From JBIQKZ01 sp044464765 (lineage in GTDB: Bacteria > Pseudomonadota > Gammaproteobacteria > Burkholderiales > Burkholderiaceae_B), in assembly GCA_044464765.1 (NCBI GenBank), contig JBIQKZ010000008.1:62001-126000 (forward strand): a DNA stretch of 64,000 nt, read 5' to 3'. A program made the position numbers and the translations under genes. This document shows, piece after piece, positions 51,398 to 61,018 of the stretch. The notes beneath the pieces were generated by a model. That model saw only the letters and a list, made by a program, of their open reading frames with translations, had not been told where the DNA came from and ran no database searches. How positions within the stretch are numbered: position 1 is the first letter of the stretch; every line of letters begins with the position of its first letter.

Positions 51398-53068
51398 ATG
51401 GACTATGACTACATTATTGTCGGGGCGGGCTCTGCCGGGTGTACGGTGGCGTATCGCCTTGGCGCCGACCCTTCCGCCAAGATACTCGTGCTGGAAGCGG
51501 GGGGATCCGACCGTTCGCCCGTCATCCAGATACCGCTCACCTGGGGATTGATCCTGAAGAACCGGCTGTTCGACTGGAATTACTTTACTGAATCAGAGCC
51601 TGGATTCGATAACCGGCGCATTGAATGCGCGCGGGGAAAAGTCATCGGCGGCAGCTCATCCATCAACGGGATGGCCTATGGGCGCGGCGCACGACAGGAT
51701 TACGATCACTGGTCCAACGAACTTGGCCTGTCAGGATGGTCCTACGACGACGTGTTGCCCTATTTCAAGCGCAGCGAAGCCTGGGAGGAAGGAAGCAACG
51801 CACTAAGGGGAGGCCAAGGCCCGCTTACCGTGCAGCGGCTGCATTATAAAGACCCCTTGGTCGACGCCTTCTTGCAGGCCGCTCAACAAGCGGGCTACCC
51901 CCTCAATGACGACTATAACGGCGCGTCGGTCGAAGGATTTGGCCCCATGCAGGCCACGATCCGCAATGGCCGGCGCTGGAGCGCCGCCTCAGCCTATCTG
52001 CGCCCTGCGGTGGCGCGTGGGAATGTGACGGTGCAGACAGGCGCCACTGTTAGCCGGGTGATCCTGAGCGGACAGAAAGCCACCGGCGTGGAGATTCTCA
52101 GGCAAGGCCGGACCGAACAGGTTTACGCCAACCGCGAAGTGATTCTGGCGGGCGGCGTTATCAACTCGCCTCAACTATTAATGTTGTCGGGCATTGGCGA
52201 CCCTGCACAGCTCCAGGAGCATGGAATACCCGTACACGCGAATCTGCCAGGTGTGGGACGGAACCTTCACGACCATATTGTCTGCGACACCCAGTGGCGT
52301 CGCGCCAAGCCTGGCCCACTACATGACACCATGCGCCTGGATCGCCTGGGCGTCGATATTTTGCGAACATGGCTACTCGGCACAGGCCGTTCCAGCACCA
52401 TTCCAGCGGCGGCCGTCGGATTGATTCGAAGCCGTCCCGAGCTAGCCCTGCCGGACGTCCAGCTCATACTGGCAGCCGCACCGATGACGGCGGGCCCCTA
52501 TTTAAAGCCATTCATCCAACCCTACAACGATGCATTCGGCATCAAGGGGGTATTCCTGAACCCCGAGAGTCGCGGCAGCGTGCACCTGGCGAGCCGGGAC
52601 CCGCAAGACGCCATGCGCATCCAGCAAAACTTTCTCGCCACCGAGGGAGACCGCCTGTCAGTACGCGAGATGGTTCGGCGTATGCGTGAGATCGGCGAAC
52701 AGCCGCCGTTGCGCCCATATATAGCAGAAGAGTTGGCGCCTGGACCCATGGTAAAAAGCGATGCGGATATCGACGCCTTTATCAGGCGCACGGCAATCAC
52801 GCTACACCATCCCGTCGGCACTTGCAAAATGGGAAGCGCCAACGACTCCATGGCGGTGTTGGACGAGCAAATGAGGGTTCGCGGCGTGGAGAGCCTGCGA
52901 GTCGTGGACGGATCCGCCATCCCCAGGACTATCCGCGCGGCGACCAATGGCCCAATCATCATGATGGCTGAAAAAGCATCCGACCTGATCCTGAGCAAAA
53001 CGAAAAATCATAGCGAGCACCCTGCCCAGGAAATGCAGCAAGCTCAAAAGGAGACACTATGTATCTAG
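51398..53068 (+). CDS. GMC family oxidoreductase (choline dehydrogenase-like)
   Basis: A 556-aa FAD flavoprotein that oxidises alcohols. It has the dinucleotide fold DYIIVGAGSAGCTVAYRL, the GMC signature GGSSSINGMAYGRGARQDYDHW and the C-terminal catalytic region with HHPVGTCKMG and ATNGPIIMMAEKASDLI. The substrate alcohol is not known. The last 10 bp overlap the hyuA start. Confidence 0.93.
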   Translation: MDYDYIIVGAGSAGCTVAYRLGADPSAKILVLEAGGSDRSPVIQIPLTWGLILKNRLFDWNYFTESEPGFDNRRIECARGKVIGGSSSINGMAYGRGARQDYDHWSNELGLSGWSYDDVLPYFKRSEAWEEGSNALRGGQGPLTVQRLHYKDPLVDAFLQAAQQAGYPLNDDYNGASVEGFGPMQATIRNGRRWSAASAYLRPAVARGNVTVQTGATVSRVILSGQKATGVEILRQGRTEQVYANREVILAGGVINSPQLLMLSGIGDPAQLQEHGIPVHANLPGVGRNLHDHIVCDTQWRRAKPGPLHDTMRLDRLGVDILRTWLLGTGRSSTIPAAAVGLIRSRPELALPDVQLILAAAPMTAGPYLKPFIQPYNDAFGIKGVFLNPESRGSVHLASRDPQDAMRIQQNFLATEGDRLSVREMVRRMREIGEQPPLRPYIAEELAPGPMVKSDADIDAFIRRTAITLHHPVGTCKMGSANDSMAVLDEQMRVRGVESLRVVDGSAIPRTIRAATNGPIIMMAEKASDLILSKTKNHSEHPAQEMQQAQKETLCI

Positions 53069-55137
53069 GCATTGACATCGGCGGCACTTTTACCGATCTG
53101 GTATTGATGGACGCCAACGGACACGTTACGACAACAAAAGCGCCCAGCACACCCGGTCAGCTTGAAGATGGGCTCTTTGAAGCCATCGACCAGGCCGCCA
53201 CATCGGTTGGCATGACAAGGCAACAGTTGCTCGCCAAAATCGTGACATTCGGCCATGGCACCACGCAAGCCACGAATGCGTTGATCGAGCGCGACGGCGC
53301 CTCGACCGGACTGATCACTACCCTGGGTTTTGGCGACACGTTGGCCTTGCAGCGCCTAAAGGGATTCACCACAGGTGTGCCAACCGAGCAGTTGGGTTGG
53401 TACAGCAAGCGCCGGCACCCGCAGTCGATTGTGCCCAGGCATCTGGTCGAGGAAGTGCGCGAACGGGTGGACCACGCGGGTCGGGTAATCCTGCCTCTCG
53501 ATGAGGACGGCGTTCGCGCAAGCGTCAAGCGCCTTCTGGATCAACAGGTTGAAACCTTTGCCGTTGCCCTGCTTTGGTCCTTCCGGCACCCCCACCATGA
53601 ACAGCGGATCCGCGAACTGATCCATGAGCAGGCGCCTGATGCCTACGTCAGCCTGTCCTGCGAAGTCGCCCCGGTATTGGGAGAGTATGAGCGGACCGCA
53701 ACCACCGCGCTGAACAGCTACCTGGCGGTCAAGGTCGTTTCCTACCTTAACAAAATTGACGCCCTGCTTCGCGAGAACGGCTTCCAGGGCAACTTCTTTG
53801 TTCTGAATAGCGCGGGCGGGGTCATGCCAACCGCCGAGGCCGGCCAAAAGCCGGTGTCCCTGGTCACCAGCGGGCCGACCGGCGGCGTGATGGGTTCTTT
53901 GGAACTGGCGCTGGCCATGGGTTATGAAAACGTCATAACCACCGATATGGGCGGCACCAGCTTTGACGTGGCCATGATCGTCAACGGCGTGCCGGTCGCC
54001 TCCGTCAGCCACGAGGCTGCGGGCTATCACCTGTGCTCTCCCATGATCGACATCCGGGCGATCGGCGCGGGCGGGGGATCAATCGCGCAAGTCGAAGACG
54101 GCCTGCTGCGCGTGGGCCCTGAAAGCGCGAGCGCCCGTCCCGGACCCGTCTGCTATGGCCGTGGTGGAACTCTGGCCACCACCACTGACGCGGATGTTGT
54201 ACTGGGCATCATCGACCCCGACAACTTCCTGGGCGGCCGCATGAAGCTTGATCGGGCGGCCGCTGAAAAAGCCATTGAAGAACAGATTGCGAAACCGCTT
54301 GGCCTGACGGTTCAACAAGCAGCGGCCGGCATACGCCGGATCGTCGACGATCATATGGCCGACACCTTGCGGGAAGTCACTATTGGGCGAGGCCATGACC
54401 CACGCGACTTCGTGCTGTTCGCTTATGGCGGCGCGGGCCCGGTTCATTGCGCAGGCTTTGGCGCCGAACTGGGCGTCCGGAAAATCATCGTGCCGGCAAC
54501 CAGCATGGCGCATTCCGCGTACGGCGCCTTGGCATCCGATATTCATCAATCCGTAGAGCGCAGTGCGCCCATGGCCTGCAACGCATCGGCGGCGGAGCGC
54601 ATCGACACCATCTTTGCCGAACTGGAGCACGAGGCTCGTGAAGGGATCAAGCGTGCAGGCGTCAAAGAGGAAGATACTGAAATCGTGCGCAGCGCCGGCA
54701 TGCTTTATCACCGGCAAGTGAATGATCTTTCGATTAACTTCCCCTCGGGAACCATCGACGCTCATGCGATCGCCAACGTCACCCAGCGATTTGAAGACGC
54801 TTACGAACGCGCTTATGGCGAAGGATCGGGGTTTAGCGACGCACGAATTGACCTAAGCGTTTTTCGCGTCAAGGCCATCGGCCGGACCCGCAAGCCCGAT
54901 CTCGTCGCTCAACCCGTCACTGGAACCCCTGCTCCGAAACTGAGAGAGGTTTATGAACCACGCCAGGACACCCTCGTCTCGGCGCAAATCTGGGAATGGC
55001 TGACGCTGCCGGTAGGGCATGTGGTTACCGGCCCCGCCGTCATTGAGCACCCCGAAACCGCCGTATTCGTCGGCGCAGGGCAACAGGCCTCGCTCGACGC
55101 GGCGGGCAACCTGGCCATCGAATCAACTACGGCATGA
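53059..55137 (+). CDS. Hydantoinase/oxoprolinase family protein, subunit A (HyuA-like)
   Basis: A 692-aa protein of the ATP-dependent hydantoinase A/oxoprolinase/acetone-carboxylase family. The N-terminus MYLGIDIGGTFTDLVLMDANG is an acetate-kinase-like ATP site, with FGHGTTQATNALIERDGA, and GGVMGSLELA and TTDMGGTSFDVAMI further on. An AAGGAG site precedes the ATG. The partner hyuB follows 13 bp after. The family covers hydantoin or oxoproline hydrolysis and ATP-dependent carboxylation; the reaction here is open. Confidence 0.9.
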   Translation: MYLGIDIGGTFTDLVLMDANGHVTTTKAPSTPGQLEDGLFEAIDQAATSVGMTRQQLLAKIVTFGHGTTQATNALIERDGASTGLITTLGFGDTLALQRLKGFTTGVPTEQLGWYSKRRHPQSIVPRHLVEEVRERVDHAGRVILPLDEDGVRASVKRLLDQQVETFAVALLWSFRHPHHEQRIRELIHEQAPDAYVSLSCEVAPVLGEYERTATTALNSYLAVKVVSYLNKIDALLRENGFQGNFFVLNSAGGVMPTAEAGQKPVSLVTSGPTGGVMGSLELALAMGYENVITTDMGGTSFDVAMIVNGVPVASVSHEAAGYHLCSPMIDIRAIGAGGGSIAQVEDGLLRVGPESASARPGPVCYGRGGTLATTTDADVVLGIIDPDNFLGGRMKLDRAAAEKAIEEQIAKPLGLTVQQAAAGIRRIVDDHMADTLREVTIGRGHDPRDFVLFAYGGAGPVHCAGFGAELGVRKIIVPATSMAHSAYGALASDIHQSVERSAPMACNASAAERIDTIFAELEHEAREGIKRAGVKEEDTEIVRSAGMLYHRQVNDLSINFPSGTIDAHAIANVTQRFEDAYERAYGEGSGFSDARIDLSVFRVKAIGRTRKPDLVAQPVTGTPAPKLREVYEPRQDTLVSAQIWEWLTLPVGHVVTGPAVIEHPETAVFVGAGQQASLDAAGNLAIESTTA

Positions 55138-55150
55138 CAAGGAGCGCAAC

Positions 55151-57286
55151 GTGAAGACTTCATCCATTGACCCAATCACCTTTGAGGTGGTCCGCAACAA
55201 GCTGCAGGCAATCACCGAAGAACAGGCGCTTACGTTGAAAGCGGTTTCAGGTTCGCCTGTCGTCACCGAGGCCAGCGACTTCAATAATGGGCTGTATCTT
55301 CCCGACGGGTCCATCGTCACCATGGGCCCGCAGGTCATTTTCCATACCGGCACGATGAGCACGGTGATCAAAAGCATCCTCGCCGACTTCAAACCCGAGG
55401 CGATACGGGAAGGCGACATGTTCATTCTGAACGATCCTTACAAAGGCGCCATCCACCAACCCGACGTATCCATTGTCGCGCCCATCTTTCACGAAGGGCG
55501 TCACGTGGCATGGGCCGGCTCCTGCTCGCATCAGCTTGACATGGGCGGCATGAACTTCGGCAGTTGGGGCATCGGCGCTACGGAGATCCAACAGGAAGCC
55601 GTCCTGATTCCAGGCGTCCGGATCGTCGAGCAGGGGGTGCTGCGTGATGATCTGTGGCGAATGATCCTGGGCATGACGCGCTTGCCCAACCTTCTTGGCC
55701 TGGACCTCAAAGCCATGATTGCCGCAAACAACGTTGCTGCGAAGCGCCTGAAAGAACTGATGACACGCTACGGCATGGAAACCGTAGAGCAGGTGATGCA
55801 CAACGAGATCGACTTCAGCGAGAAGCGACTGCGTGAACGCCTTCGAACCATCCCTGATGGCGTTTACCGGGCCCGCGACTATCTGGAGCATGACGGCCAT
55901 AGCAATACCTTGTACGAAGTGGTCCTGTCCATTACTAAACAGGGGGATTCACTGGTTTTCGACATGGCGGGCACATCGCCGCAGGCGCCAGGCTTCATAA
56001 ACTGCACCCTGAGCGGCCTTCGAGGCGCCCTATTTACCGGCCTGCTTCCCATTCTGGCCCATGATATCCGTTGGAACGACGGTGTGATGCGTCCTATCAC
56101 CATCAAGGCGGACGAAGGTCTTTTATGCAACTCCAGCCGCCCGGCGCCCACATCTTCCGGGACCATTTCAGCCGCCTGGGTGGTGCAAAACGTAGCCGTG
56201 GCCGCCTTGTCCCGGATGGTCGCCCATGCTCCGCACCTGATCAAGGAAGGCCAGGCAGTCACCAAAGGCCATATGATGGTCATGACACTGGCCGGCCGGG
56301 GCAGGGACGGAGAACCATTTGGCACCTTCCTCCTGGACTCGACCGCCGGAGGCGGCGGCGCCTACGTAGACCACGATGGCCTGGACGGATCCGGGGATTA
56401 CGTCGTGCCCAGACCCACCATTGCCAACGTCGAGGCCAACGAAGCCCACGGTCCTTACCTTTATCTATACCGCTCTTTTCTGCCGGATACCGGCGGGCCG
56501 GGTGAACAACGGGGCGGTGCGGGCGTTGGGCTGGCGGTGACTCCCTACGATACCGAAGGCTTGCATGCCATGATGCTCGGCCATGGCGTCGAAGTGCCAA
56601 ATGCCATCGGCCTGTTCGGCGGCATGCCCGGAGCGTGCGGCAAGAATCTTCTGCGCCGGCAAGCTGGCGATATTGCCAAGCTTGTCGGAACCTATACGGC
56701 CACCGAAGCCTTGGTCGCCGACAAGGACGTCAAGCATCTTGGCGCCAAGCCCGGCAATATCCCCCTCGCGGCGGGCGATGTGCTGGCCTACACCTTCCAA
56801 GGCGGCGGCGGCTATGGCGACCCCCTGCTGCGAGATCCCCAATTGGTCCTGATCGATGTGCGCAAAGGCCTGGTCAGCGTGCACGCTGCACGCCGGCAAT
56901 ACGGAGTCGTCATTGCCGACGACACGGTCGACGCCATCGCGACCGCCGCTCTCCGGGAAACACACCGGACCGAACGGCTGGAAGGGGAAACCCCCAGCAA
57001 GCCTATTCTGCAGCGCCAGGGGAAAAATCCGACTCCCGCCATCGTACCCACCGAGGCCAACCGCTTCAGCTGCCGCTGCGGCTGCGACCTGGGCCCCGTC
57101 GACCAGAACTGGAAAGATGCGGCCCACAGCCGCGCGATGACGGCAAGCGAAGCGGGAGAGCACATCGCACTCCATAACGATCTCGAACTCAGAACATTCA
57201 CCTGCCCTGAATGCGCAGCCCTGCTCGAACTGGAAGTGTTGCGTCGCGGCAGCCAACCTCTTCACAACGTTGCACTCATCACTTAG
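55151..57286 (+). CDS. Hydantoinase B/oxoprolinase family protein with C-terminal acetone-carboxylase-gamma-like domain
   Basis: A 711-aa subunit B starting at GTG 55151 after AAGGAG (the frame is open to 55019). The HyuB core covers about residues 1-580 (DPITFEVVRNKLQAITEEQALTLKAVSGSPVVTEASDFNNGLY; later GGGGAYVDHDG, QGGGGYGDPLLRDP). Beyond about residue 625 an extra Cys-rich segment appears (FSCRCGCDLG, NWKDAA, LRTFTCPECAALLELEV). This matches my memory of the acetone carboxylase gamma subunit, whose cysteines bind zinc. The fusion suggests a carboxylase function. Confidence 0.88.
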   Translation: MKTSSIDPITFEVVRNKLQAITEEQALTLKAVSGSPVVTEASDFNNGLYLPDGSIVTMGPQVIFHTGTMSTVIKSILADFKPEAIREGDMFILNDPYKGAIHQPDVSIVAPIFHEGRHVAWAGSCSHQLDMGGMNFGSWGIGATEIQQEAVLIPGVRIVEQGVLRDDLWRMILGMTRLPNLLGLDLKAMIAANNVAAKRLKELMTRYGMETVEQVMHNEIDFSEKRLRERLRTIPDGVYRARDYLEHDGHSNTLYEVVLSITKQGDSLVFDMAGTSPQAPGFINCTLSGLRGALFTGLLPILAHDIRWNDGVMRPITIKADEGLLCNSSRPAPTSSGTISAAWVVQNVAVAALSRMVAHAPHLIKEGQAVTKGHMMVMTLAGRGRDGEPFGTFLLDSTAGGGGAYVDHDGLDGSGDYVVPRPTIANVEANEAHGPYLYLYRSFLPDTGGPGEQRGGAGVGLAVTPYDTEGLHAMMLGHGVEVPNAIGLFGGMPGACGKNLLRRQAGDIAKLVGTYTATEALVADKDVKHLGAKPGNIPLAAGDVLAYTFQGGGGYGDPLLRDPQLVLIDVRKGLVSVHAARRQYGVVIADDTVDAIATAALRETHRTERLEGETPSKPILQRQGKNPTPAIVPTEANRFSCRCGCDLGPVDQNWKDAAHSRAMTASEAGEHIALHNDLELRTFTCPECAALLELEVLRRGSQPLHNVALIT

Positions 57287-57337
57287 TCGCGCAAACCCCG
57301 TTGCAACTTTTACTTTCTTCCACACTGGAGACACGTC

Positions 57338-58393
57338 ATGAAAATTATAAAGATCGCAGGCTCGGCACTCTTCGCCGCCGGACTGGCCTATTACCCAGCA
57401 ATGGCCCAAACAGTTTCGGAAGCGGTGCAAGCCGCCAAACAACCACTCACCCAATGGCAGGAGCCGCCGCCGGCGCCAACGCCTCAGAAAGACAAAACGG
57501 TGTATGTGGTGACCTGCACTTCTCAGGGAATAGGGTGCGTACGGGCGGCTAACGGCGTCAAGGAAGCCGGAGACCACCTGGGCTGGAATGTCCGCGTGAT
57601 TGATGGTAAAGGCGACCCCGGAACATGGAATGGCGCCATCCAGTCGGCCATTGCCGCCGGCGCGGATGGCATTGTCATCGATGCGGTTCCGCCCATGCTG
57701 GTGGGCGACGCCTTGTCCAGGGCCGCGCAAGCCAAGATTCCCGTGGTCTCGATCTTCAACCCCATACCGGGCGATGACAGCTCCGTATTCGCGTTTGTAC
57801 GCCCCGAGCACAAGCGCCAAGGCGAATTGCTTGCCCAGTGGGTCGCGGAAGACTCGGGTGGCAAAGCCAAGATATTGATCGTCGAAGACAGGCAATTCCC
57901 GGAACTGGCTGAGCGCGTTGCAGGTTTCAAGGCCGAGATCGCCAAGTGCGCGGGCTGCGAGGTCATAGGCAATGTTGAGTCGACCATCGGCACCATGGCC
58001 CAGCGCCTGGCAAGCGCCGTTGCCACAGAGCTAACCCGCCACCCATCCGTGGACTACATCGTGGCTCCCTTCGACTCCAATGCGTTCTTTGTCACCGAGG
58101 GCGTGCGTCAAGCGGGCTTGACAGGCAAGGTCAAGGTGGCCGGTTACGAAGGCGACCCGCAAGCCTTTGACGCAATCCGGAAAGGAACACAAGCGGTCAC
58201 CGTGGCCAATCCGGCAGAGTGGATGGGATGGCAGGCCGTCGACGAGCTGAACCGGGCCTTCAATAACGTTCCAGCCGTAAACATGCCGGTACCATCCAGG
58301 CTGATTGACAAAGGCAATGTGCCTGACACCAAAGGCTGGATGGGCGACCTGGACTACAAAGCACAGTACGAGGCGTTATGGAAAGGCCGCTAG
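57338..58393 (+). CDS. Sugar-type ABC transporter substrate-binding protein (PBP1 family)
   Basis: A 351-aa periplasmic receptor with a signal peptide (cleavage after YPAMAQ) and a type 1 periplasmic-binding fold like ribose/xylose receptors: the segment DGIVIDAVPPMLVGDAL followed by PVVSIFNPIPGDD. GGAG precedes the ATG. It shares 16 bp with the ATPase gene start. The ligand is unlikely to be a simple sugar given the oxidase/carboxylase context. Confidence 0.9.
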   Translation: MKIIKIAGSALFAAGLAYYPAMAQTVSEAVQAAKQPLTQWQEPPPAPTPQKDKTVYVVTCTSQGIGCVRAANGVKEAGDHLGWNVRVIDGKGDPGTWNGAIQSAIAAGADGIVIDAVPPMLVGDALSRAAQAKIPVVSIFNPIPGDDSSVFAFVRPEHKRQGELLAQWVAEDSGGKAKILIVEDRQFPELAERVAGFKAEIAKCAGCEVIGNVESTIGTMAQRLASAVATELTRHPSVDYIVAPFDSNAFFVTEGVRQAGLTGKVKVAGYEGDPQAFDAIRKGTQAVTVANPAEWMGWQAVDELNRAFNNVPAVNMPVPSRLIDKGNVPDTKGWMGDLDYKAQYEALWKGR

Positions 58394-59928
58394 CGCAAAG
58401 CGCACTCGACCAACCCAAAACGGTATTGGAAGCGCGCGGCCTAACCAAGTATTACGGAGCAGCCACCGCACTTGCCGGCGTGGATTTTGAGATTCAGGCG
58501 CGGGAAATACATGCTTTGCTGGGAGAAAATGGCGCAGGAAAGTCCACCTTGATCAAAGCCTTGGCAGGCTTGATCAAGCCTGACGCCGGTCAGATCCTTG
58601 TAGGCGACCAAGCCTGGAACAACGGCCTGACGCCCCAGGAAGCAACCGCGTCGGGGCTGCGCTTTGTCCATCAGGACCTTGGTTTGGTGGACAGCCTGAG
58701 TATTGCCGATAACATAGCCCTGGAAACAGGCTACGCCAAGGGCCGCTTCGGGTTGATCGACCATCCGACCACGGCCCGTCAGGTACGGGAACGGCTTGCC
58801 GTCCTAGGCAGCTTACTGGATCCCGAACAACTGGTGGGCGAGCTATCCCAGGCCGAGAAAGTCATTGTCGCCATGGCGCGCGCGCTGGGTGAAGGCGCTC
58901 GCGTTCTCGTACTGGATGAAGTGACAGCCAGCCTGCCCGCTCCAGAAGCACAACGCTTGCACGAGGTAATTCGCAAAACACGGGAGTCGGGCGTTTCGGT
59001 GATTTTTGTCTCCCATCGTATCGATGAAGTTCTCGCCCTTTGCGACCGTTCAACAGTCCTGGCCGATGGCAAGCATGTTGCCAGCGCCCGCCTGGACGAT
59101 GTCGACCGAAACCAGATCGTACGCTGGATCGTGGGACGCGACATTACGCAGGCCACGCACGCAACGATGGCCCAAAGCACCGCGTCGCCCCGGCTGGTGA
59201 TCAAAGGGCTTTGGGGGCCGGGGTTGGCCGGCCCATTGGATCTATCCGTAATGCCCGGCCAGGTTATTGGCATCACAGGCCTGGTGGGTTCGGGCTACGA
59301 GGTGGTAGCACGCTGGCTGGCCGGGCTGGAGCAGCCCTCCGGCGGAACACTCAGCCTGGATGGCCGGACGCTGCCCTTCGGAGATCCCTGCATACTGCGC
59401 ACCGCAGGTTTCCAGGCAATCAGCGGTCATAGGGCAGACAGTGCCTTCCAGACTCTCTCCGTCCGCGAAAACCTGTTCCCCACTCGCGTGGCCGGCCGGG
59501 CAGGGAGCCTTCGCGCAGAGCGCGAGCACGCCCGGCAACAGGCAATCCACTATGGAGTAAAACCCGTGGACACCAGCGAGCTCCCCCTGAACGCCCTATC
59601 GGGCGGGAATCAGCAAAAAGTCTTGTTTGCCAGGGCGCTGGATACCGAACCACGCGCACTGCTAATGATCGACCCCACCGCCGGTGTTGATATTGGCGCG
59701 CGTGGAGAGCTCTATACCTTGCTGCGACGAGAAACCCAGCGCGGTCTGGCCGTCGTGCTCGCGTCCAGTGATTTTGAAGAAATCGAGTATCTGGCCGACC
59801 GTGTGCTGGTATTGGCGCAAGGCCGCCTCGCCACCATTCTGGAACGAGGCGACATTGATCAAGCCCGTCTTGTGTACGAAGCGCTAGGCACGGCACAGTC
59901 GCACGAACATAAGGAAGCATACGCATGA
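58378..59928 (+). CDS. Sugar-type ABC transporter ATP-binding protein (two ATPase domains)
   Basis: A 516-aa RbsA/MglA-type ATPase. The first domain has Walker A GENGAGKST (49-57), signature LSQAEKVIVAMARAL and Walker B VLVLDEVTASL. The second has a degenerate Walker A (GLVGSGYEV), signature LSGGNQQKVLFARAL and LMIDPTAGVDIGARGE. This asymmetry is normal for the family. It overlaps the receptor gene by 16 bp and the permease gene by 4 bp. Confidence 0.94.
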   Translation: MERPLAQSALDQPKTVLEARGLTKYYGAATALAGVDFEIQAREIHALLGENGAGKSTLIKALAGLIKPDAGQILVGDQAWNNGLTPQEATASGLRFVHQDLGLVDSLSIADNIALETGYAKGRFGLIDHPTTARQVRERLAVLGSLLDPEQLVGELSQAEKVIVAMARALGEGARVLVLDEVTASLPAPEAQRLHEVIRKTRESGVSVIFVSHRIDEVLALCDRSTVLADGKHVASARLDDVDRNQIVRWIVGRDITQATHATMAQSTASPRLVIKGLWGPGLAGPLDLSVMPGQVIGITGLVGSGYEVVARWLAGLEQPSGGTLSLDGRTLPFGDPCILRTAGFQAISGHRADSAFQTLSVRENLFPTRVAGRAGSLRAEREHARQQAIHYGVKPVDTSELPLNALSGGNQQKVLFARALDTEPRALLMIDPTAGVDIGARGELYTLLRRETQRGLAVVLASSDFEEIEYLADRVLVLAQGRLATILERGDIDQARLVYEALGTAQSHEHKEAYA

Positions 59929-60947
59929 GCGCGCTCCAGAATCAAAAATCCAGTCCTTTACTTTCCACTGAAAAGCCGGCGCCCCCGTTGCTTGGCAAGC
60001 TTTTCTCGCACTATGGGCTGGTTCTCGTCCTGATCGCCGTCGTAGTGCTGTTCGCCTTATTGCGCCCCGAGACATTTCTTAGCGCCGCCAACGCACGCAT
60101 GATCGCATCGACCAATGCCGTGCTGGCGGTATTGGCCTTGGCGGCCATTGCACCGCTTGTTGCCGGTCAATTTGACCTATCCATTGGCTTCACCTTGTCT
60201 CTGGCGCAATCCCTGGCTGTCGGCTTGGTCCTGCTGCAAGGCGTGGATCCTGTGCTCGCCATCTGTATTGCGCTGGCGGCCGGCCTATTGATCGGTTTGA
60301 TCAATGGCCTGTTAGTCGCCTATGCCGGATTGAATGCGTTCATTGCCACCTTGGCCACAGGGATACTGATCCAGGGGTTCACCCAGTGGTATACCAACGG
60401 CGAGTCCATCTTCGGCACGCTGCCGGACTGGTTCGTAGGAATCGGCCGCGCCGAATGGGGCGCAATTCCAGCTCCTCTGATCTATGTCATTGCAATTGCA
60501 GCCCTGCTGTGGGTGGCTTACGAGCACACCTCGTGGGGACGCAAAAGCCTGGCGACTGGCGGCAACGAGAAAGCCGCTTTTTTCAGCGGTGTGAATGTCC
60601 GCCGCATAACCTTGAGCAGCTTCGTGCTGGCCGGTTTTCTATCCGCCGTGGCTGGTGTTCTTTCCGCCACGATTCTTGGGTCGGCCAACCCCAATGTCGG
60701 GGGCAATTATCTTCTTTCTGCGTTTGCCGCGGTCTTTCTCGGCGCAACCTGCATCCGCCCCGGCCGGTTCAATGCCCCAGGCACCGTCATAGCGGTTTAC
60801 ACCCTCGCTATAGGGATTGCGGGTCTTCAGCAGTTGGGCGCCAACTTTTACGTCGAGCAGCTATTCAACGGCGCGGCGCTCCTTGCCGCGCTGGGCCTCG
60901 CAAAATGGTCAGTATGGCGACGCACGGCGAAATCCAGGACCCGTTAG
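59925..60947 (+). CDS. Sugar-type ABC transporter permease
   Basis: A 340-aa RbsC-type permease with about 8-10 hydrophobic helices. Conserved segments are AIAPLVAGQFDLSIGFTLSLAQ and GLLIGLINGLLVAYAGLNAFIATLATG. The sugar-permease EAA-like AAFFSGVNVRRITLSSFVLAGFLSAVAGVL is present. ATG overlaps the ATPase stop (ATGA). It is the last gene of the ABC unit, followed by a hairpin. Confidence 0.93.
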   Translation: MSALQNQKSSPLLSTEKPAPPLLGKLFSHYGLVLVLIAVVVLFALLRPETFLSAANARMIASTNAVLAVLALAAIAPLVAGQFDLSIGFTLSLAQSLAVGLVLLQGVDPVLAICIALAAGLLIGLINGLLVAYAGLNAFIATLATGILIQGFTQWYTNGESIFGTLPDWFVGIGRAEWGAIPAPLIYVIAIAALLWVAYEHTSWGRKSLATGGNEKAAFFSGVNVRRITLSSFVLAGFLSAVAGVLSATILGSANPNVGGNYLLSAFAAVFLGATCIRPGRFNAPGTVIAVYTLAIGIAGLQQLGANFYVEQLFNGAALLAALGLAKWSVWRRTAKSRTR

Positions 60948-60962
60948 ACGCCGTTTTTCTCC

Positions 60963-60983
60963 AGAGCCACCCGACGTGGCTCT
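60963..60983 (+). terminator. Intrinsic-terminator-like hairpin between permease and aldolase genes
   Basis: agagccac (60963-60970) and gtggctct (60976-60983) form an 8-bp perfect stem with a 5-nt loop, followed by attttctt. It lies 15 nt after the permease stop and 36 nt before the aldolase ATG, so it may separate or attenuate expression of the last gene. Confidence 0.7.
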
Positions 60984-61018
60984 ATTTTCTTATGGACTTT
61001 ACTTTCAGGACAAACAGA

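Noticed and set aside
56465..57895. 476-codon minus-strand open frame over hyuB and the receptor gene
   Set aside because: It runs antisense to two well-supported genes and has no recognisable domain; high GC at third positions explains it. The same holds for 8513-9349, 19702-20457 and 43408-44577.
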